A DNA stretch of 64,000 nt from Streptomyces vilmorinianum (lineage in GTDB: Bacteria; Actinomycetota; Actinomycetes; Streptomycetales; Streptomycetaceae). The position numbers were made by a program, and so were the translations under genes. The notes below the pieces were generated by a model. The model did no database searches and had not been told where the DNA came from. It saw only the letters and a program-made list of their open reading frames with translations. Shown here piece by piece: positions 49,447 to 58,958 of this stretch; within the stretch, counting starts at the first letter, position 1; each line of letters opens with the position of its first letter. The stretch covers positions 4,668,001 through 4,732,000 of the forward strand of contig NZ_CP040244.1 of assembly GCF_005517195.1 (NCBI RefSeq), written 5' to 3'.

Positions 49447-50418
49447 TCAGCGGGCGGGATGTACGGGAGCGTGGAAGCGGCGGCGGTAGTCCGCCGGGGT
49501 CGTGTCCAGCGTCTTGACGAAGGCCCGGCGCATCGCCTCGGAGGTGCCGTAGCCGGCCGCCCGCGCGACCTCCTGGACCCCGTCGGTGGTCTCCTCCAGG
49601 AGCCTGCGCGCGTGTTCGAGCCGGACCTGGTCCACGTACCGGCCCGGGGTCGTGCCGGTCTCCGCCTGGAACGCGCGGGCGAAGTGACGGGGTGAGAGGC
49701 GGGCACGGGCGGCGAGCGCGTCGACGGAGAGGTCCCCGTCGGGGTGCTCGGTGATCCAGTGCTGGAGGTCGCGCAGCGGGGCGCGGCGCGCCGTCTGAGC
49801 CGCGAGCTGGGCGCTGAACTGCGCCTGGTTGCCGGGACGGCGCAGAAAGACGACCAGGTTGCGGGCGACGGTGAGGGCGGCGTCGCGGCCCAGGTCCTCC
49901 TCCACCAGGGCGAGCGCGAGGTCGATGCCCGCGGTGACGCCGGCGGAGGTGGAGACGCGTCCGTCGCGGACGAAGATCGGGTCCGGTTCCACCCGGACCT
50001 CGGGGTGGCGGCGGGCCAGGTGGTCGCAGACCGCCCAGTGGGTGGTGGCCCGGTGGCCGTCGAGGAGTCCGGCCTCGGCGAGCAGCAGGGCGCCCGTGCA
50101 GACGGCGACCAGGCGTTCGGCGCGGGGTGCGTTCTCGCGCAGCCAGTCGATGAGCCGAGGGTCGGGCTTCCGGGTGCCCTCGCCTCCGGGGACGAGCAGG
50201 GTGTGCGGGCGGTCCGCGCCGTCGAGCGTCGTGTCGGGAATCATCCGCAGGCCGCCGTTGTGGGTGCGGACCGGACCGCCGTCGAGCGAGGCGGTCCTGA
50301 TCGGATAGGCGCCGCTCCCGCCGAGCCGGCCGGCGCCGGCGAACACCTCCACCGGTCCGGTGACATCCAGGCTCTGCACGCCGTCGAAGAGGACGACGAG
50401 CACGGGTCGCTTCGTCAT
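49447..50418 (-). CDS. GlxA-type AraC regulator with DJ-1-like sensor domain
   Basis: 323 residues. N-terminal DJ-1/PfpI-like domain (about 1-185: VLVVLFDGVQSLDVTGPVEVF, AVCTGALLLAEAGLL retaining Cys) and C-terminal AraC double HTH (about 220-320: LSVDALAARARLSPRHFARAFQAETG, VARAAGYGTSEAMRRAFVKTL, ending TPADYRRRF). Likely controls its own operon with the DJ-1 protein. ATG 50418 chosen (AAGGA eight bases upstream) over the ATG three codons earlier. Confidence 0.92.
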   Translation of the reverse strand: MTKRPVLVVLFDGVQSLDVTGPVEVFAGAGRLGGSGAYPIRTASLDGGPVRTHNGGLRMIPDTTLDGADRPHTLLVPGGEGTRKPDPRLIDWLRENAPRAERLVAVCTGALLLAEAGLLDGHRATTHWAVCDHLARRHPEVRVEPDPIFVRDGRVSTSAGVTAGIDLALALVEEDLGRDAALTVARNLVVFLRRPGNQAQFSAQLAAQTARRAPLRDLQHWITEHPDGDLSVDALAARARLSPRHFARAFQAETGTTPGRYVDQVRLEHARRLLEETTDGVQEVARAAGYGTSEAMRRAFVKTLDTTPADYRRRFHAPVHPAR

Positions 50419-50515
50419 GGGCTCCATCCTTCGCCGGGCGTGGGGCGGCCGCAATGACGAAGACCCCACCTTTCCTGCCATCGGAGACGTGGAGCGGACC
50501 CTGGCCTTCCCGTCG

Positions 50516-50531
50516 TACCGACCAGTCGGTA
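50516..50531. promoter_or_regulatory. 16-bp palindrome before the SCO6745-family gene
   Basis: TACCGAC-CA-GTCGGTA, perfect, only 12 bases before the ATG. The ACCGACCAGTCGGT core is a common TetR-family operator form, so this gene may be repressed by a regulator encoded elsewhere. Confidence 0.6.
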
Positions 50532-50543
50532 ACGTGCGGTTCC

Positions 50544-51407
50544 ATGACCTCTCTGCCGCCCCGCGCGGGCCGCCGCTGCCACCACGTCGTCAACCCGGTG
50601 CACTCCACGGTGTACTTCTCACCGGACCTGGAGAGCGAGTTCAAGGCCCTCGGCTTCGAGGACCCTTCGGCCATGCGGCTCGCCGCGCGCAGCGCCGCGA
50701 TGGGGGCCGTCGGCGCCGGCACCGTCGCCGCGACCTTCTACAACTACAACGTCGAGCTGCTCGCCCGGCACCTGCCGGCCGTCTGGGACATCGCCTCGCC
50801 CGCCGAGGTGCTGGCCGCCCGGCTGCGGGCCGTGGACACCACCCTGCGCCGGCTCCTCGGTGAGGAGGCGGTCGCCTCCGCCGAGATGGCCGAGGCCGCC
50901 GAGCTCGCCCTGCGCGCCACCGAGGCGTGCACCCGGCACGCGCGCCCGCTCTACTCGGCCCACGCCGACCTGCCCGTGCCCGAGGAGCCGCATCTGCGGT
51001 ACTGGCACGCCGCCACGCTGCTGCGCGAGCACCGGGGCGACGGCCACCTGGTGGCACTGCTGAGCGCCGGTCTCGACCCGCTGGAGGCGCTGGTCAGCCA
51101 CACCGCGACGGGCCTGGGCATGAGCCCGCGCTGGGTCCTGGGCAGCCGGGGCTGGCGACGCGCCGACTGGGAGGCCGCGGTCGGGCGGCTGCGGGCGCGC
51201 GGGCTGCTGGACGCGGCGGGCGAGCTGACGCCCGAGGGCATCGCCCTGCGCGACGCCGTGGAGGAGCACACGGACCGCCTGGACTCCGCCCCCTACGAGC
51301 ACCTGGGCGCGGCCGGGGTCGAGCGCCTGACGGAGCTGGGCAAGGCCTTCCGGAACGCGGCCTTCCTCGCCGGGGCGTTCCCCGCGGACCTCACCGGGAA
51401 GGGCTGA
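50544..51407 (+). CDS. SCO6745-family protein
   Basis: 287 residues, all-helical. N-terminal CHHVVNPVHSTVYFSPDLESEFKALGFED and MGAVGAGTVAATFYNYNVELLARHLPAVW match, from memory, the actinobacterial SCO6745 family, whose role is unknown. A winged-helix-like part near the C-terminus (WRRADWEAAVGRLRARGLLDAAGELTPEG) suggests DNA or ligand binding. Start ATG 50544 with an operator-like palindrome overlapping its short leader. Divergent from the GlxA gene. Confidence 0.8.
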   Translation: MTSLPPRAGRRCHHVVNPVHSTVYFSPDLESEFKALGFEDPSAMRLAARSAAMGAVGAGTVAATFYNYNVELLARHLPAVWDIASPAEVLAARLRAVDTTLRRLLGEEAVASAEMAEAAELALRATEACTRHARPLYSAHADLPVPEEPHLRYWHAATLLREHRGDGHLVALLSAGLDPLEALVSHTATGLGMSPRWVLGSRGWRRADWEAAVGRLRARGLLDAAGELTPEGIALRDAVEEHTDRLDSAPYEHLGAAGVERLTELGKAFRNAAFLAGAFPADLTGKG

Positions 51408-51548
51408 GAAGGCGAGGCGGGCGCGGGCCGGACGCGGGTCGGGCGCGGGCCGGACGCGGCCCGCGGTGGGGCGTGTGCGGCATTCCGGTGAGGGACCCGG
51501 CACAATGCAGTCGCAAGCTTGAGGCACGAGAAGGCGAGTCGGGACACC

Positions 51549-53927
51549 GTGACGACGTCCATCGAAGGCAGGATCGCCGAGGAACTCGGCGTACGCGAGC
51601 GACAGGTGAGGGCGGCCGTCGAGCTGCTCGACGGCGGCTCGACCGTGCCGTTCATCGCGCGCTACCGCAAGGAAGCGACCGAGATGCTCGACGACGCGCA
51701 GCTGCGCACGCTCGAGGAACGGCTGCGCTATCTGCGGGAGCTGGAGGACCGGCGGAGCGCCATCCTCGACTCGGTGCGGGAGCAGGGCAAGCTGACGGCC
51801 GAGGTCGAGGCCCAGCTGCGGGCCGCCGACACGAAGGCCCGTCTGGAGGACATCTATCTGCCCTTCAAGCCCAAGCGCCGCACCAAGGCGCAGATCGCCC
51901 GCGAGGCCGGTCTGGAGCCGCTGGCGGAGGGCCTGCTCGCGGATCCCTCCGTGGAGCCCGCGGCCGCCGCCGCGGCCTTCGTGGACGCGGACAAGGGTGT
52001 CGCGGACGCGGCCGCGGCGCTGGAGGGCGCCCGCGCGATCCTCACCGAGAAGTTCTCCGAGGACGCCGACCTCATCGGCGAGCTGCGCGAGCGGATGTGG
52101 GGCCGGGGCCGGCTGGTGGCGAAGGTCCGCGAGGGCAAGGGCGACAGCAAGGAGGGGCCGGGCGCGAAGTTCGCCGACTACTTCGACTTCGCCGAGCCGT
52201 TCACCGCGCTCCCCTCGCACCGGATCCTCGCCATGCTGCGCGGCGAGAAGGAGGACGTCCTCACGCTGGAGCTGGAGCCCGAGGAGCCTTCCGAGGCTCC
52301 CGGCCCGTCCTCGTACGAGGGGATGGTCGCCTCGCGCTTCGGCGTGGCCGAGCGGGGGCGCCCCGGCGACAAGTGGCTGCTCGACACGGTCCGCTGGGCC
52401 TGGCGGACCCGGATCCTGGTCCACCTCGGGATCGACCTGCGGCTGCGGCTTCGGACGGCGGCCGAGGACGAGGCGGTACGGGTCTTCGCGGCGAACCTGC
52501 GCGACCTGCTGCTCGCCGCCCCGGCCGGGACACGGGCGACGCTGGGGCTCGACCCCGGTTTCCGTACGGGTGTGAAGGTCGCCGTGGTCGACGCGACGGG
52601 CAAGGTCGTGGCCACCGACACGATCTACCCGCACGTCCCGGCGAACAAGTGGGACGAGTCGCTGGCGCAGCTGGCGCGGCTCGCGAAGCAGCACGGGGTC
52701 GAGCTGGTCGCCATCGGCAACGGCACCGCCTCGCGCGAGACGGACAAGCTGGCGGGTGAACTCATCGCCAAGCACCCGGAGTTGAACCTCACCAAGGTGA
52801 TGGTGTCGGAGGCCGGCGCCTCGGTGTACTCGGCGTCCGCGTTCGCCTCGCAGGAACTGCCGGACCTGGACGTGTCGTTGCGCGGCGCGGTCTCGATCGC
52901 GCGCCGGCTGCAGGACCCGCTCGCGGAGCTGGTGAAGATCGACCCGAAGTCGATCGGTGTGGGCCAGTACCAGCACGACCTGTCCGAGGTGAAGCTCTCG
53001 CGTTCGCTGGACGCGGTCGTCGAGGACTGTGTGAACGGTGTCGGTGTCGACGTCAACACCGCCTCCGCGCCGCTGCTTTCGCGGGTGTCGGGCATCGGCG
53101 CGGGCCTGGCGGAGAACATCGTGGCGCACCGGGACGCCAACGGTCCCTTCCGGTCGCGGAAGGCGCTGAAGGACGTGGCACGGCTCGGCCCGAAGGCGTA
53201 CGAGCAGTGTGCGGGCTTCCTGCGGATCCGGGGCGGCGACGACCCGCTGGACGCGTCCTCGGTGCACCCGGAGGCGTACCCGGTGGTGCGGCGGATGGTG
53301 AAGACGACGGGCGGCGAGGTCGCGTCCCTGATCGGCAACACGGGTGTGCTGCGGTCGCTGCGGGCCGACGACTTCGTGGACGAGACCTTCGGTCTGCCGA
53401 CGGTGAGCGACATCCTGCGCGAGCTGGAGAAGCCGGGGCGTGACCCACGGCCGGCGTTCAAGACGGCCACCTTCAAGGAGGGCGTCGAGAAGATCGGCGA
53501 CCTGGTGTCGGGGATGGTCCTGGAGGGCGTCGTCACGAACGTGGCCGCGTTCGGGGCGTTCGTGGACATCGGTGTGCACCAGGACGGTCTCGTGCACGTC
53601 TCGGCGATGTCGAAGAACTTCGTCAAGGACCCGCGCGAGGTGGTGAAGCCGGGCGACGTGGTCAAGGTGAAGGTCCTGGACGTGGACATCCCGCGCAAGC
53701 GGATCTCGCTGACGCTGCGGCTCGACGACGAGGCGACGGCGGACGCGGCGGGCGGGCCTGCCCCGAAGCGGGAGCGGCGCGAGCGCGGCGGCCGTCCGCC
53801 GCAGCAGCGCCGCGCCCAGCCCCAGGGCTCGGCCCCGGCCCCCGCGAACAGCGCGATGGCGGACGCGCTGCGCAAGGCGGGCCTGCTGAACGAGGGCGGC
53901 GGCGGCAAGCGACGCGGCGGCCGCTGA
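51549..53927 (+). CDS. tex: Tex family RNA-binding transcription protein
   Basis: 792 residues with the full Tex layout: N-terminal helical domain ([16 protein letters not shown]), YqgF/RuvC-like domain ([17 protein letters not shown], about 332), helix-hairpin-helix ([24 protein letters not shown], about 500) and S1 RNA-binding domain ([29 protein letters not shown], about 660-690), then a basic Gly/Arg tail. Binds nucleic acid and affects transcription. GTG 51549 has GGGA close by. The 130 bases upstream contain a GC-rich direct repeat but no gene. Confidence 0.95.
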   Translation: MTTSIEGRIAEELGVRERQVRAAVELLDGGSTVPFIARYRKEATEMLDDAQLRTLEERLRYLRELEDRRSAILDSVREQGKLTAEVEAQLRAADTKARLEDIYLPFKPKRRTKAQIAREAGLEPLAEGLLADPSVEPAAAAAAFVDADKGVADAAAALEGARAILTEKFSEDADLIGELRERMWGRGRLVAKVREGKGDSKEGPGAKFADYFDFAEPFTALPSHRILAMLRGEKEDVLTLELEPEEPSEAPGPSSYEGMVASRFGVAERGRPGDKWLLDTVRWAWRTRILVHLGIDLRLRLRTAAEDEAVRVFAANLRDLLLAAPAGTRATLGLDPGFRTGVKVAVVDATGKVVATDTIYPHVPANKWDESLAQLARLAKQHGVELVAIGNGTASRETDKLAGELIAKHPELNLTKVMVSEAGASVYSASAFASQELPDLDVSLRGAVSIARRLQDPLAELVKIDPKSIGVGQYQHDLSEVKLSRSLDAVVEDCVNGVGVDVNTASAPLLSRVSGIGAGLAENIVAHRDANGPFRSRKALKDVARLGPKAYEQCAGFLRIRGGDDPLDASSVHPEAYPVVRRMVKTTGGEVASLIGNTGVLRSLRADDFVDETFGLPTVSDILRELEKPGRDPRPAFKTATFKEGVEKIGDLVSGMVLEGVVTNVAAFGAFVDIGVHQDGLVHVSAMSKNFVKDPREVVKPGDVVKVKVLDVDIPRKRISLTLRLDDEATADAAGGPAPKRERRERGGRPPQQRRAQPQGSAPAPANSAMADALRKAGLLNEGGGGKRRGGR

Positions 53928-53934
53928 CGCCGAC

Positions 53935-53958
53935 GGGCCCGGCCTGACGGCCGGGCCC
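53935..53958 (+). terminator. Terminator of tex
   Basis: GGGCCCGGCC-TGAC-GGCCGGGCCC: perfect 10-bp stem with a 4-base loop, 7 bases past the stop, followed by ATT. Confidence 0.85.
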
Positions 53959-54069
53959 ATTGCCCTTCCCACCCCCGCACCACCCGTGCGCGTGAGTGGA
54001 CAGAGGCGCGGGCCCCCTGTGGGGTACCCCGCCGTCGGCTTGGACGGCCGACGCCCGCAGGGCTCGCGC

Positions 54070-54167
54070 CCGTCGCCGCGTCGGCCCGTCGCCGCGTCGG
54101 CCCGTCGCCGCGTCGGCCCGTCGCCGCGTCGGCGCGTCGGCGTGTCGGCGCGTCGGCGCGTCGCCGC
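54070..54167. repeat. 16-bp and 9-bp GC-rich tandem repeats
   Basis: Four copies of CCGTCGCCGCGTCGGC (54070-54133) run into shorter GCGTCGGCG units up to 54167. They occupy the 280-base gap between the tex terminator and the HEAT-like gene. Long frames across them are a repeat artefact, not a gene; no other feature is seen in the gap. Confidence 0.85.
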
Positions 54168-54238
54168 TGTCCAGCGGACCAAGGGAGCTCCCCCAGGCCC
54201 GCAGGGCCTCGGGGACGCCCCGCGCCTGCCGGGCAGGC

Positions 54239-54646
54239 CTACGCGTTCGGGAGGAAGCGGAGGGCCCATTCCGCGCGGTTGGCGACCGTCAGGTCGTCGT
54301 CCTCCGTCAGGGGCTGGAGCAGGGCGCGGGAGCGATCCGGGTCGGACTGGACCAGTTCGACGATCTCGGCCGCCAGGGAGTCCTGGTCGTCGCCGAGGTC
54401 GACCGAGGAGGCCCGCAGCAGGGCCGGGAGCGTGTCCGGGCCGCCGATCGCGGCGAGCACGCCGCCGAGCAGCTCGCGGGCGTAGGCGTTCCGCTCGACG
54501 AGGGCGCGCTCCATTTCGGCCTGGAGCCGAGGGAGGAGAGCGGCGTCGCCGGAGGCGGCGATCTCGTCCGCCAGGTCGATCGTCTCGTCGACGTCGGCGT
54601 CGAGGTCGTCCAGCATCTCGGTCAGCCGGGTCAGCAGGTCGGTCAT
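54239..54646 (-). CDS. Small all-helical (HEAT-like) acidic protein
   Basis: 135 residues, about 30% Asp/Glu, no Cys or membrane segment. Helix pairs such as DETIDLADEIAASGDAALLPRL, YARELLGGVLAAIGG and LLQPLTEDDDLTVANRAEWALRFL suggest two or three HEAT-type repeats, that is, a protein-binding adaptor. It is last in an operon with the ComB-like and ABC-F genes, its ATG overlapping the previous stop as ATGA. Family not named; partner probably one of those proteins (inference). Confidence 0.7.
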   Translation of the reverse strand: MTDLLTRLTEMLDDLDADVDETIDLADEIAASGDAALLPRLQAEMERALVERNAYARELLGGVLAAIGGPDTLPALLRASSVDLGDDQDSLAAEIVELVQSDPDRSRALLQPLTEDDDLTVANRAEWALRFLPNA

Positions 54647-55377
54647 CGTGTCTCCTGGAATGCGCCGTCCCTCAGGACGGGGACCGTCTCCGAGGTGTCG
54701 GCCTCGGCGGCCACCGCCACGTCCTGCGGATAGCCGTACTCGTACAGTTCACGCCCTGAATCGCATCGGTGCAGCACCGCGGCGGGGTCGTCCGTCGCCT
54801 CCCACAGCGTGGCCGCCGCCCTCGCCTCCGGGGTGAGGGCGTACGGCCCCAGGGCCGCCAGCGCCGACAGCACGGCGCCCGCGCCCAGCAGGTCCTCCAG
54901 GGCAGGCCGCAGGGAGCCGTCCGGCCACCGTTCGCCCGCGGCGATGACGGTCAGGGGCCGTGACGCGGAGCCGTAGCCGTGCCGCGACAGCCAGCGGGCG
55001 ACCGCCGTGCGGTTGCGGAGCGAGGCGGCGACCACGGTCGCCTGCGCCTCGACCGCCTCGGCGGAGATCGTGGAGCCGTTCGGGGACGGCAGGACCAGGC
55101 GCGGGGTCGGCGGGGCCGCGCGCAGGGCGGCCGGGGAGAGCGTCCACGGGGACTCCGGCGAGGCCTCGCTCCGCCCGACGGCCAGCTCCGCGCCCCTCTC
55201 GTCCGCGTAGGCGCGCGCGGTCGCGTCGCGCCACCGGTACGGGTGGACGGCGGTACCGGACTCCACGGCGACGCCGACCGAGGTCGTGAACGACAGGACG
55301 TCGACGACCACCAGGCACGCCGCCTCCCGGGCGAGGACCGCCGCCTCCGTCGGGCCCCAGCCGAAGGTGACACCCAT
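54643..55377 (-). CDS. 2-phosphosulfolactate phosphatase (ComB) family protein
   Basis: 244 residues. AACLVVVDVLSFTTSVGVAVESG, LPSPNGSTISAEA, VVAASLRNRTAVARWL and VIAAGERW are ComB-family hallmarks (Asp in VVDVLSF, Ser/Asn in SPNGS). ComB acts in coenzyme M and sulfolactate metabolism in archaea and some bacteria; in Streptomyces, where coenzyme M is not expected, the substrate is unclear. Its ATG shares one base with the ABC-F stop (TGATG), so translation is coupled. Confidence 0.85.
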   Translation of the reverse strand: MGVTFGWGPTEAAVLAREAACLVVVDVLSFTTSVGVAVESGTAVHPYRWRDATARAYADERGAELAVGRSEASPESPWTLSPAALRAAPPTPRLVLPSPNGSTISAEAVEAQATVVAASLRNRTAVARWLSRHGYGSASRPLTVIAAGERWPDGSLRPALEDLLGAGAVLSALAALGPYALTPEARAAATLWEATDDPAAVLHRCDSGRELYEYGYPQDVAVAAEADTSETVPVLRDGAFQETR

Positions 55378-57014
55378 CAGAGTTCGGTCACCTTGCCCGC
55401 CGCGACCTCCAGGCGGCGGGTCGTGCGGACCGCGTCCAGCATGCGCCGGTCGTGGGTGACCAGGAGCAGCGTGCCGTTGTACGAGTCGAGGGCGGACTCC
55501 AGCTGCTCGATGGCCACCAGGTCCAGGTGGTTGGTCGGCTCGTCGAGGACCAGCAGGTTCACCCCGCGGCCCTGGAGCAGGGCCAGCGCGGCGCGGGTGC
55601 GCTCGCCCGGGGAGAGGGTCGTGGCCGGGCGCAGCACGTGCTCGGCCTTGAGACCGAACTTCGCGAGGAGGGTCCGTACCTCCGCGGGCTCGGTCTCGGG
55701 GACCGCCGCGCAGAAGGCGTCGAGCAGCGACTCGGAGCCGTGGAAGAGCTTGCGGGCCTGGTCGACCTCGCCGACCACCACACCCGAACCGAGCATCGTG
55801 GCTCCCGCGTCGAGCGGGAGCCGGCCGAGGAGGGCGGCGAGCAGGGTCGACTTGCCGGCGCCGTTCGCGCCGGTGATGGCGACCCGGTCGGCCCAGTCGA
55901 TCTGGACCGTGGCGGGCCCGAAACGGAAGTCGCCGCGCCGGATCTCCGCCTCGCGCAGGGTCGCGACGACCGAGCCGGAGCGGGGGGCGGCGGCGATCTC
56001 CATCCGCAGCTCCCACTCCTTGCGGGGCTCGTCGACGACGTCGAGCCGTTCGATCATGCGCTGCGTCTGGCGGGCCTTCGCGGCCTGCTTCTCGCTCGCC
56101 TCGCCGCGCAGCTTCCGGCCGATCTTGTCGTTGTCGGTCGCCTTGCGGCGGGCGTTGCGCACGCCCTTGTCCATCCAGTTGCGCTGCATCAGGGCCCGGC
56201 CTTCGAGGGCGGCCTTCTTGTCGGCGTACTCCTCGTAGTCCTCGCGGGCGTGGCGACGGGCGGTGTCCCGCTCCTCCAGGTACGCCTCGTAGCCGCCGCC
56301 GTACAGCGTGATCTGCTGCTGGGCGAGGTCGAGTTCGAGGACCTTGGTGACGGTGCGGGTGAGGAACTCGCGGTCGTGGCTGATGACGACGGTCCCGGCC
56401 CGCAGCCCCTTCACGAAGGATTCGAGCCGTTCGAGACCGTCGAGGTCGAGGTCGTTGGTGGGCTCGTCGAGGAGGAAGACGTCGTAGCGGGAGAGGAGGA
56501 GGGAGGCGAGTCCGGCGCGGGCGGCCTGACCGCCGGAGAGGGAGGTCATCGGCTGGTCGAGGCCGACGGTGAGGCCGAGCGAGTCGGCGACCTCCGCGGC
56601 GCGCTCGTCGAGGTCGGCGCCGCCGAGGTCCAGCCAGCGTTCCAGACTGACGGCGTACGCGTCGTCGGCGCCGGGCGCCCCGTCGACCAGGCCCTGGGTC
56701 GCCTCGTCCATGGCGGCCTGGGCGGCGGCCACGCCCGTACGGCGGGCCAGGAACGCGCGCACCGTCTCGCCCTCGCGCCGCTCCGGCTCCTGCGGGAGGT
56801 GGCCGACGGTGGCGGTGGGCGGGGAGAGCTTCAGCTCTCCCTCCTCGGGGGTGTCGAGTCCGGCGAGCAGCCGCAGCAGGGTCGACTTGCCGGCGCCGTT
56901 GACGCCGACGAGGCCGATGACGTCGCCGGGGGCGACGACGAGGTCGAGGCCGGCGAAGAGGGAGCGTTCGCCGTGGCCGGCGGCGAGGTCCTTGGCGACG
57001 AGGGTTGCAGTCAT
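55377..57014 (-). CDS. ABC-F family ATPase
   Basis: 545 residues, two ABC domains in one chain without membrane segments. Walker A GVNGAGKSTLL and GANGAGKSTLL, signatures LSGGQAARAGLASLL and LSPGERTRAALALL, Walker B FLLDEPTNDLD and LVLDEPTNHLD. A long basic inter-domain linker (about 245-325, RRKATDNDKIGRKLRG) would reach the ribosomal E/P site. Probably a translation factor of the Uup/EttA or antibiotic-resistance type; which one is not decidable here. Heads an operon with the ComB-like and HEAT-like genes. Confidence 0.93.
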   Translation of the reverse strand: MTATLVAKDLAAGHGERSLFAGLDLVVAPGDVIGLVGVNGAGKSTLLRLLAGLDTPEEGELKLSPPTATVGHLPQEPERREGETVRAFLARRTGVAAAQAAMDEATQGLVDGAPGADDAYAVSLERWLDLGGADLDERAAEVADSLGLTVGLDQPMTSLSGGQAARAGLASLLLSRYDVFLLDEPTNDLDLDGLERLESFVKGLRAGTVVISHDREFLTRTVTKVLELDLAQQQITLYGGGYEAYLEERDTARRHAREDYEEYADKKAALEGRALMQRNWMDKGVRNARRKATDNDKIGRKLRGEASEKQAAKARQTQRMIERLDVVDEPRKEWELRMEIAAAPRSGSVVATLREAEIRRGDFRFGPATVQIDWADRVAITGANGAGKSTLLAALLGRLPLDAGATMLGSGVVVGEVDQARKLFHGSESLLDAFCAAVPETEPAEVRTLLAKFGLKAEHVLRPATTLSPGERTRAALALLQGRGVNLLVLDEPTNHLDLVAIEQLESALDSYNGTLLLVTHDRRMLDAVRTTRRLEVAAGKVTEL

Positions 57015-57115
57015 CAGGAGATGAATCCTAGGTCAGGACCGCCGGCGCCCCTTCCCCCGGCGGACCTGGGATGCGTGCCCGCCCCCTGGTCGGCCCGTCC
57101 GCGTACGGTCCGGTC

Positions 57116-57169
57116 GTGGGTGACGACGTGATCGTGGTGGGCGGCGGGGTCACCGGGCTGACAGCCGGG
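57116..57169 (+). pseudogene. 5' remnant of an FAD-dependent oxidoreductase gene
   Basis: GTG GGT GAC GAC... reads V-G-D-D-V-I-V-V-G-G-G-V-T-G-L-T-A-G, a textbook GxGxxG flavin-binding start of a DAAO/ThiO-type oxidoreductase. It then stops resembling protein and runs into a terminator hairpin. Only the first 18 codons of the gene survive. Confidence 0.55.
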
Positions 57170-57170
57170 G

Positions 57171-57200
57171 CTCCGGCCCGATCCGCGGATCGGGCCGGAG
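57171..57200 (-). terminator. Terminator of the small secreted protein gene
   Basis: CTCCGGCCCGATCC-GC-GGATCGGGCCGGAG: perfect 14-bp arms, 28 bases past the stop of the leftward gene at 57229. Confidence 0.85.
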
Positions 57201-57228
57201 TCCGGCGGAAGCCCGACCGTGGGGGAGG

Positions 57229-57534
57229 TCAGTTCCAGGGCTTGTGCGAGTTGTCCGCGTCGATGCAGTTGCGGATCCGGCGGTCGATCGCGTCGGCCTG
57301 CGCGCGGGCCTTGCGGGCCTCGGCCGTGGCGCCGAGGCGCTGCAGCTTGTTGGCCTTCGCGCGGAGATCGGCCGACTGCCGGCGCATCTTGTCGATCTCG
57401 CAGACGATCTTGGTGCCGCCGGCCGCGCTGGCGGGCGTGGCGGTCACCGTCTGCCCGAACAGCAGGCCCCCGGCCAGCAGCGTCGTGGCGGTGAGGGCGG
57501 TCAGGGTGCGGCGCAGAGGCGTCGCGTACATCAT
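57229..57534 (-). CDS. Small secreted coiled-coil protein
   Basis: 101 residues. Signal peptide (LTALTATTLLAGGLLFG, cleavage near ASA-AG), then a charged helical segment (EIDKMRRQSADLRAKANKLQRLGATAEARKA) predicted coiled coil, with two Cys (CEID and RNCID) that could form a disulfide. No family recognised. Either of two adjacent ATG codons may start it. Monocistronic with its own terminator. Confidence 0.75.
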   Translation of the reverse strand: MMYATPLRRTLTALTATTLLAGGLLFGQTVTATPASAAGGTKIVCEIDKMRRQSADLRAKANKLQRLGATAEARKARAQADAIDRRIRNCIDADNSHKPWN

Positions 57535-57647
57535 GGTGTCTCCAACTTCCGAGCCGTGGGGGCCCGTTCACGGGTATGGTCAGTACCGGCCGGTAACCCT
57601 AACCCAGAACGATCAACGCCTCGCACCCGACGTGCCGGTGGCGGAGG

Positions 57648-58958
57648 TCAGCAGACCTCCACGGGCCGGCCGGTGGTGAGCCGATAGGCCGCCCTGGCGT
57701 CGAGCAGCAGCGTGACGAGCGCGCGCTGGGACTGCCGCAGAGGGACGAAGACCCCGTCGCCGTCCGGCCGGACCGTGATCCCGTGCAGGGCCAGCTCGTC
57801 GCCGAACTCGGCGTACTGCGCGGCGTCCAGGCGGTAGCCGCAGGGCGGGTCCTGGATGATCTCCGCGGGCTCGGCCGGGTCGTTGTCGGCGCCGCCGAGC
57901 AGGACCGGACCGCGGTCGGCGAAGCCGGTGCGGCGGGCGAGGGCCGTGGCCGCCGCGAGCTGCCCGCGCCGCTCGTCGACGTAGGCGAAAAGACCTCGCA
58001 GCGCGGTGAGTTGGGAGGTCACGCGGCGTCGCTGGTTGCGGGCCTCGTCGTCCTTGTCGGCGTCGGTCAATGCCTCGACGCGGGTCTCGACGAGCAGGCC
58101 GACGGAGTGCTTGACGCCGGCCGTGTTGCGCAGGATCCGCTCCTGGCCGTCGCCGGCGACCTGCCTGACGGGCTTCCCTGTGAGGGGGTCGGTCCAGATG
58201 CCGTAGATGCCGCTGCTGAAGCCGGCGGCGCCCGCGGCCGGCCGGACGTAGGACTCCGACAGGGTGTGGGCCTCGTCGTGGACCCGGGCGTCGGTGTTGA
58301 GGTTGCGGGGCCAGAGCGCGAGCAGGTCCTTGTCGTAGTGCGGCGAGGTCCCGCCGTACTCGTGCAGGTCGTAGACCACGTCCGGGCGCCGGTCGCGGAT
58401 GAGCCCGGCCAGCGCGCGGCCCTCGGCGGTCTTCAGGGCGATGTGGTCGCGGTTGACGTCGACGCCCTCGCCGTTGCCCCGGGTGTCGGCCTCCCGCCCG
58501 TCCGGGTTGGCGGAGGGAACGACGAGGACGGTGGTACGGGAGAGGAAGCGGAGCGTGTCCTGGTCCCGGGCGTACGCCAGGTCCCGCACGGTGGTCAGGC
58601 AGGCCTCGCGGCCCGACGGCTCGTCACCGTGCTGGCTGCAGACGAGCAGCACGGTGGTGGCGGCGGTCCCCGGGCCCACCGTGGCGAGGCGGAGCGGCCG
58701 GCCCTGCCTCGTCGTGCCGATGGTGCGTACCGCGACCCGGTCGCTGCCCCGGTCGACGGCGGCCAGGAAGGCCGTCTCCTCCGCCTCCGTCGTCCAGTGG
58801 GCGCCGTGGCTCCGCTCGAAGCCCGTCCGCGGGGGCGGCGCCGAGGCCGCGCTGTCGGCGGCCTCGGCGGGGACGGCGACCAGCGGCAGGCCGAGGGCGG
58901 CGACGCCCGCCACGAGGGCGAGCGTGCGCCGGGAGGGGCGGCCGGGTGTACGCGTCAT
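57648..58958 (-). CDS. Secreted M14 zinc carboxypeptidase
   Basis: 436 residues. Signal peptide ([22 protein letters not shown]). Zinc ligands [13 protein letters not shown] (HxxE) and YDLHEYGG (His); the catalytic Glu is probably in [32 protein letters not shown] is a typical M14 substrate-side loop. Exported peptidase, probably for peptides or peptidoglycan stems. ATG 58958 overlaps the stop of the upstream peptidase gene as ATGA. Confidence 0.92.
   Translation of the reverse strand: MTRTPGRPSRRTLALVAGVAALGLPLVAVPAEAADSAASAPPPRTGFERSHGAHWTTEAEETAFLAAVDRGSDRVAVRTIGTTRQGRPLRLATVGPGTAATTVLLVCSQHGDEPSGREACLTTVRDLAYARDQDTLRFLSRTTVLVVPSANPDGREADTRGNGEGVDVNRDHIALKTAEGRALAGLIRDRRPDVVYDLHEYGGTSPHYDKDLLALWPRNLNTDARVHDEAHTLSESYVRPAAGAAGFSSGIYGIWTDPLTGKPVRQVAGDGQERILRNTAGVKHSVGLLVETRVEALTDADKDDEARNQRRRVTSQLTALRGLFAYVDERRGQLAAATALARRTGFADRGPVLLGGADNDPAEPAEIIQDPPCGYRLDAAQYAEFGDELALHGITVRPDGDGVFVPLRQSQRALVTLLLDARAAYRLTTGRPVEVC

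Noticed and set aside
54070-54167. CRISPR-like array
   Set aside because: Units are contiguous 16- and 9-bp GC repeats with no unique spacers and no cas genes in the window.
50619-54269. A leftward open frame of about 1200 codons across the SCO6745-family and tex genes
   Set aside because: It is antisense to tex, which has complete domain motifs; composition is Arg/Gly/Pro-rich and typical of a shadow frame.
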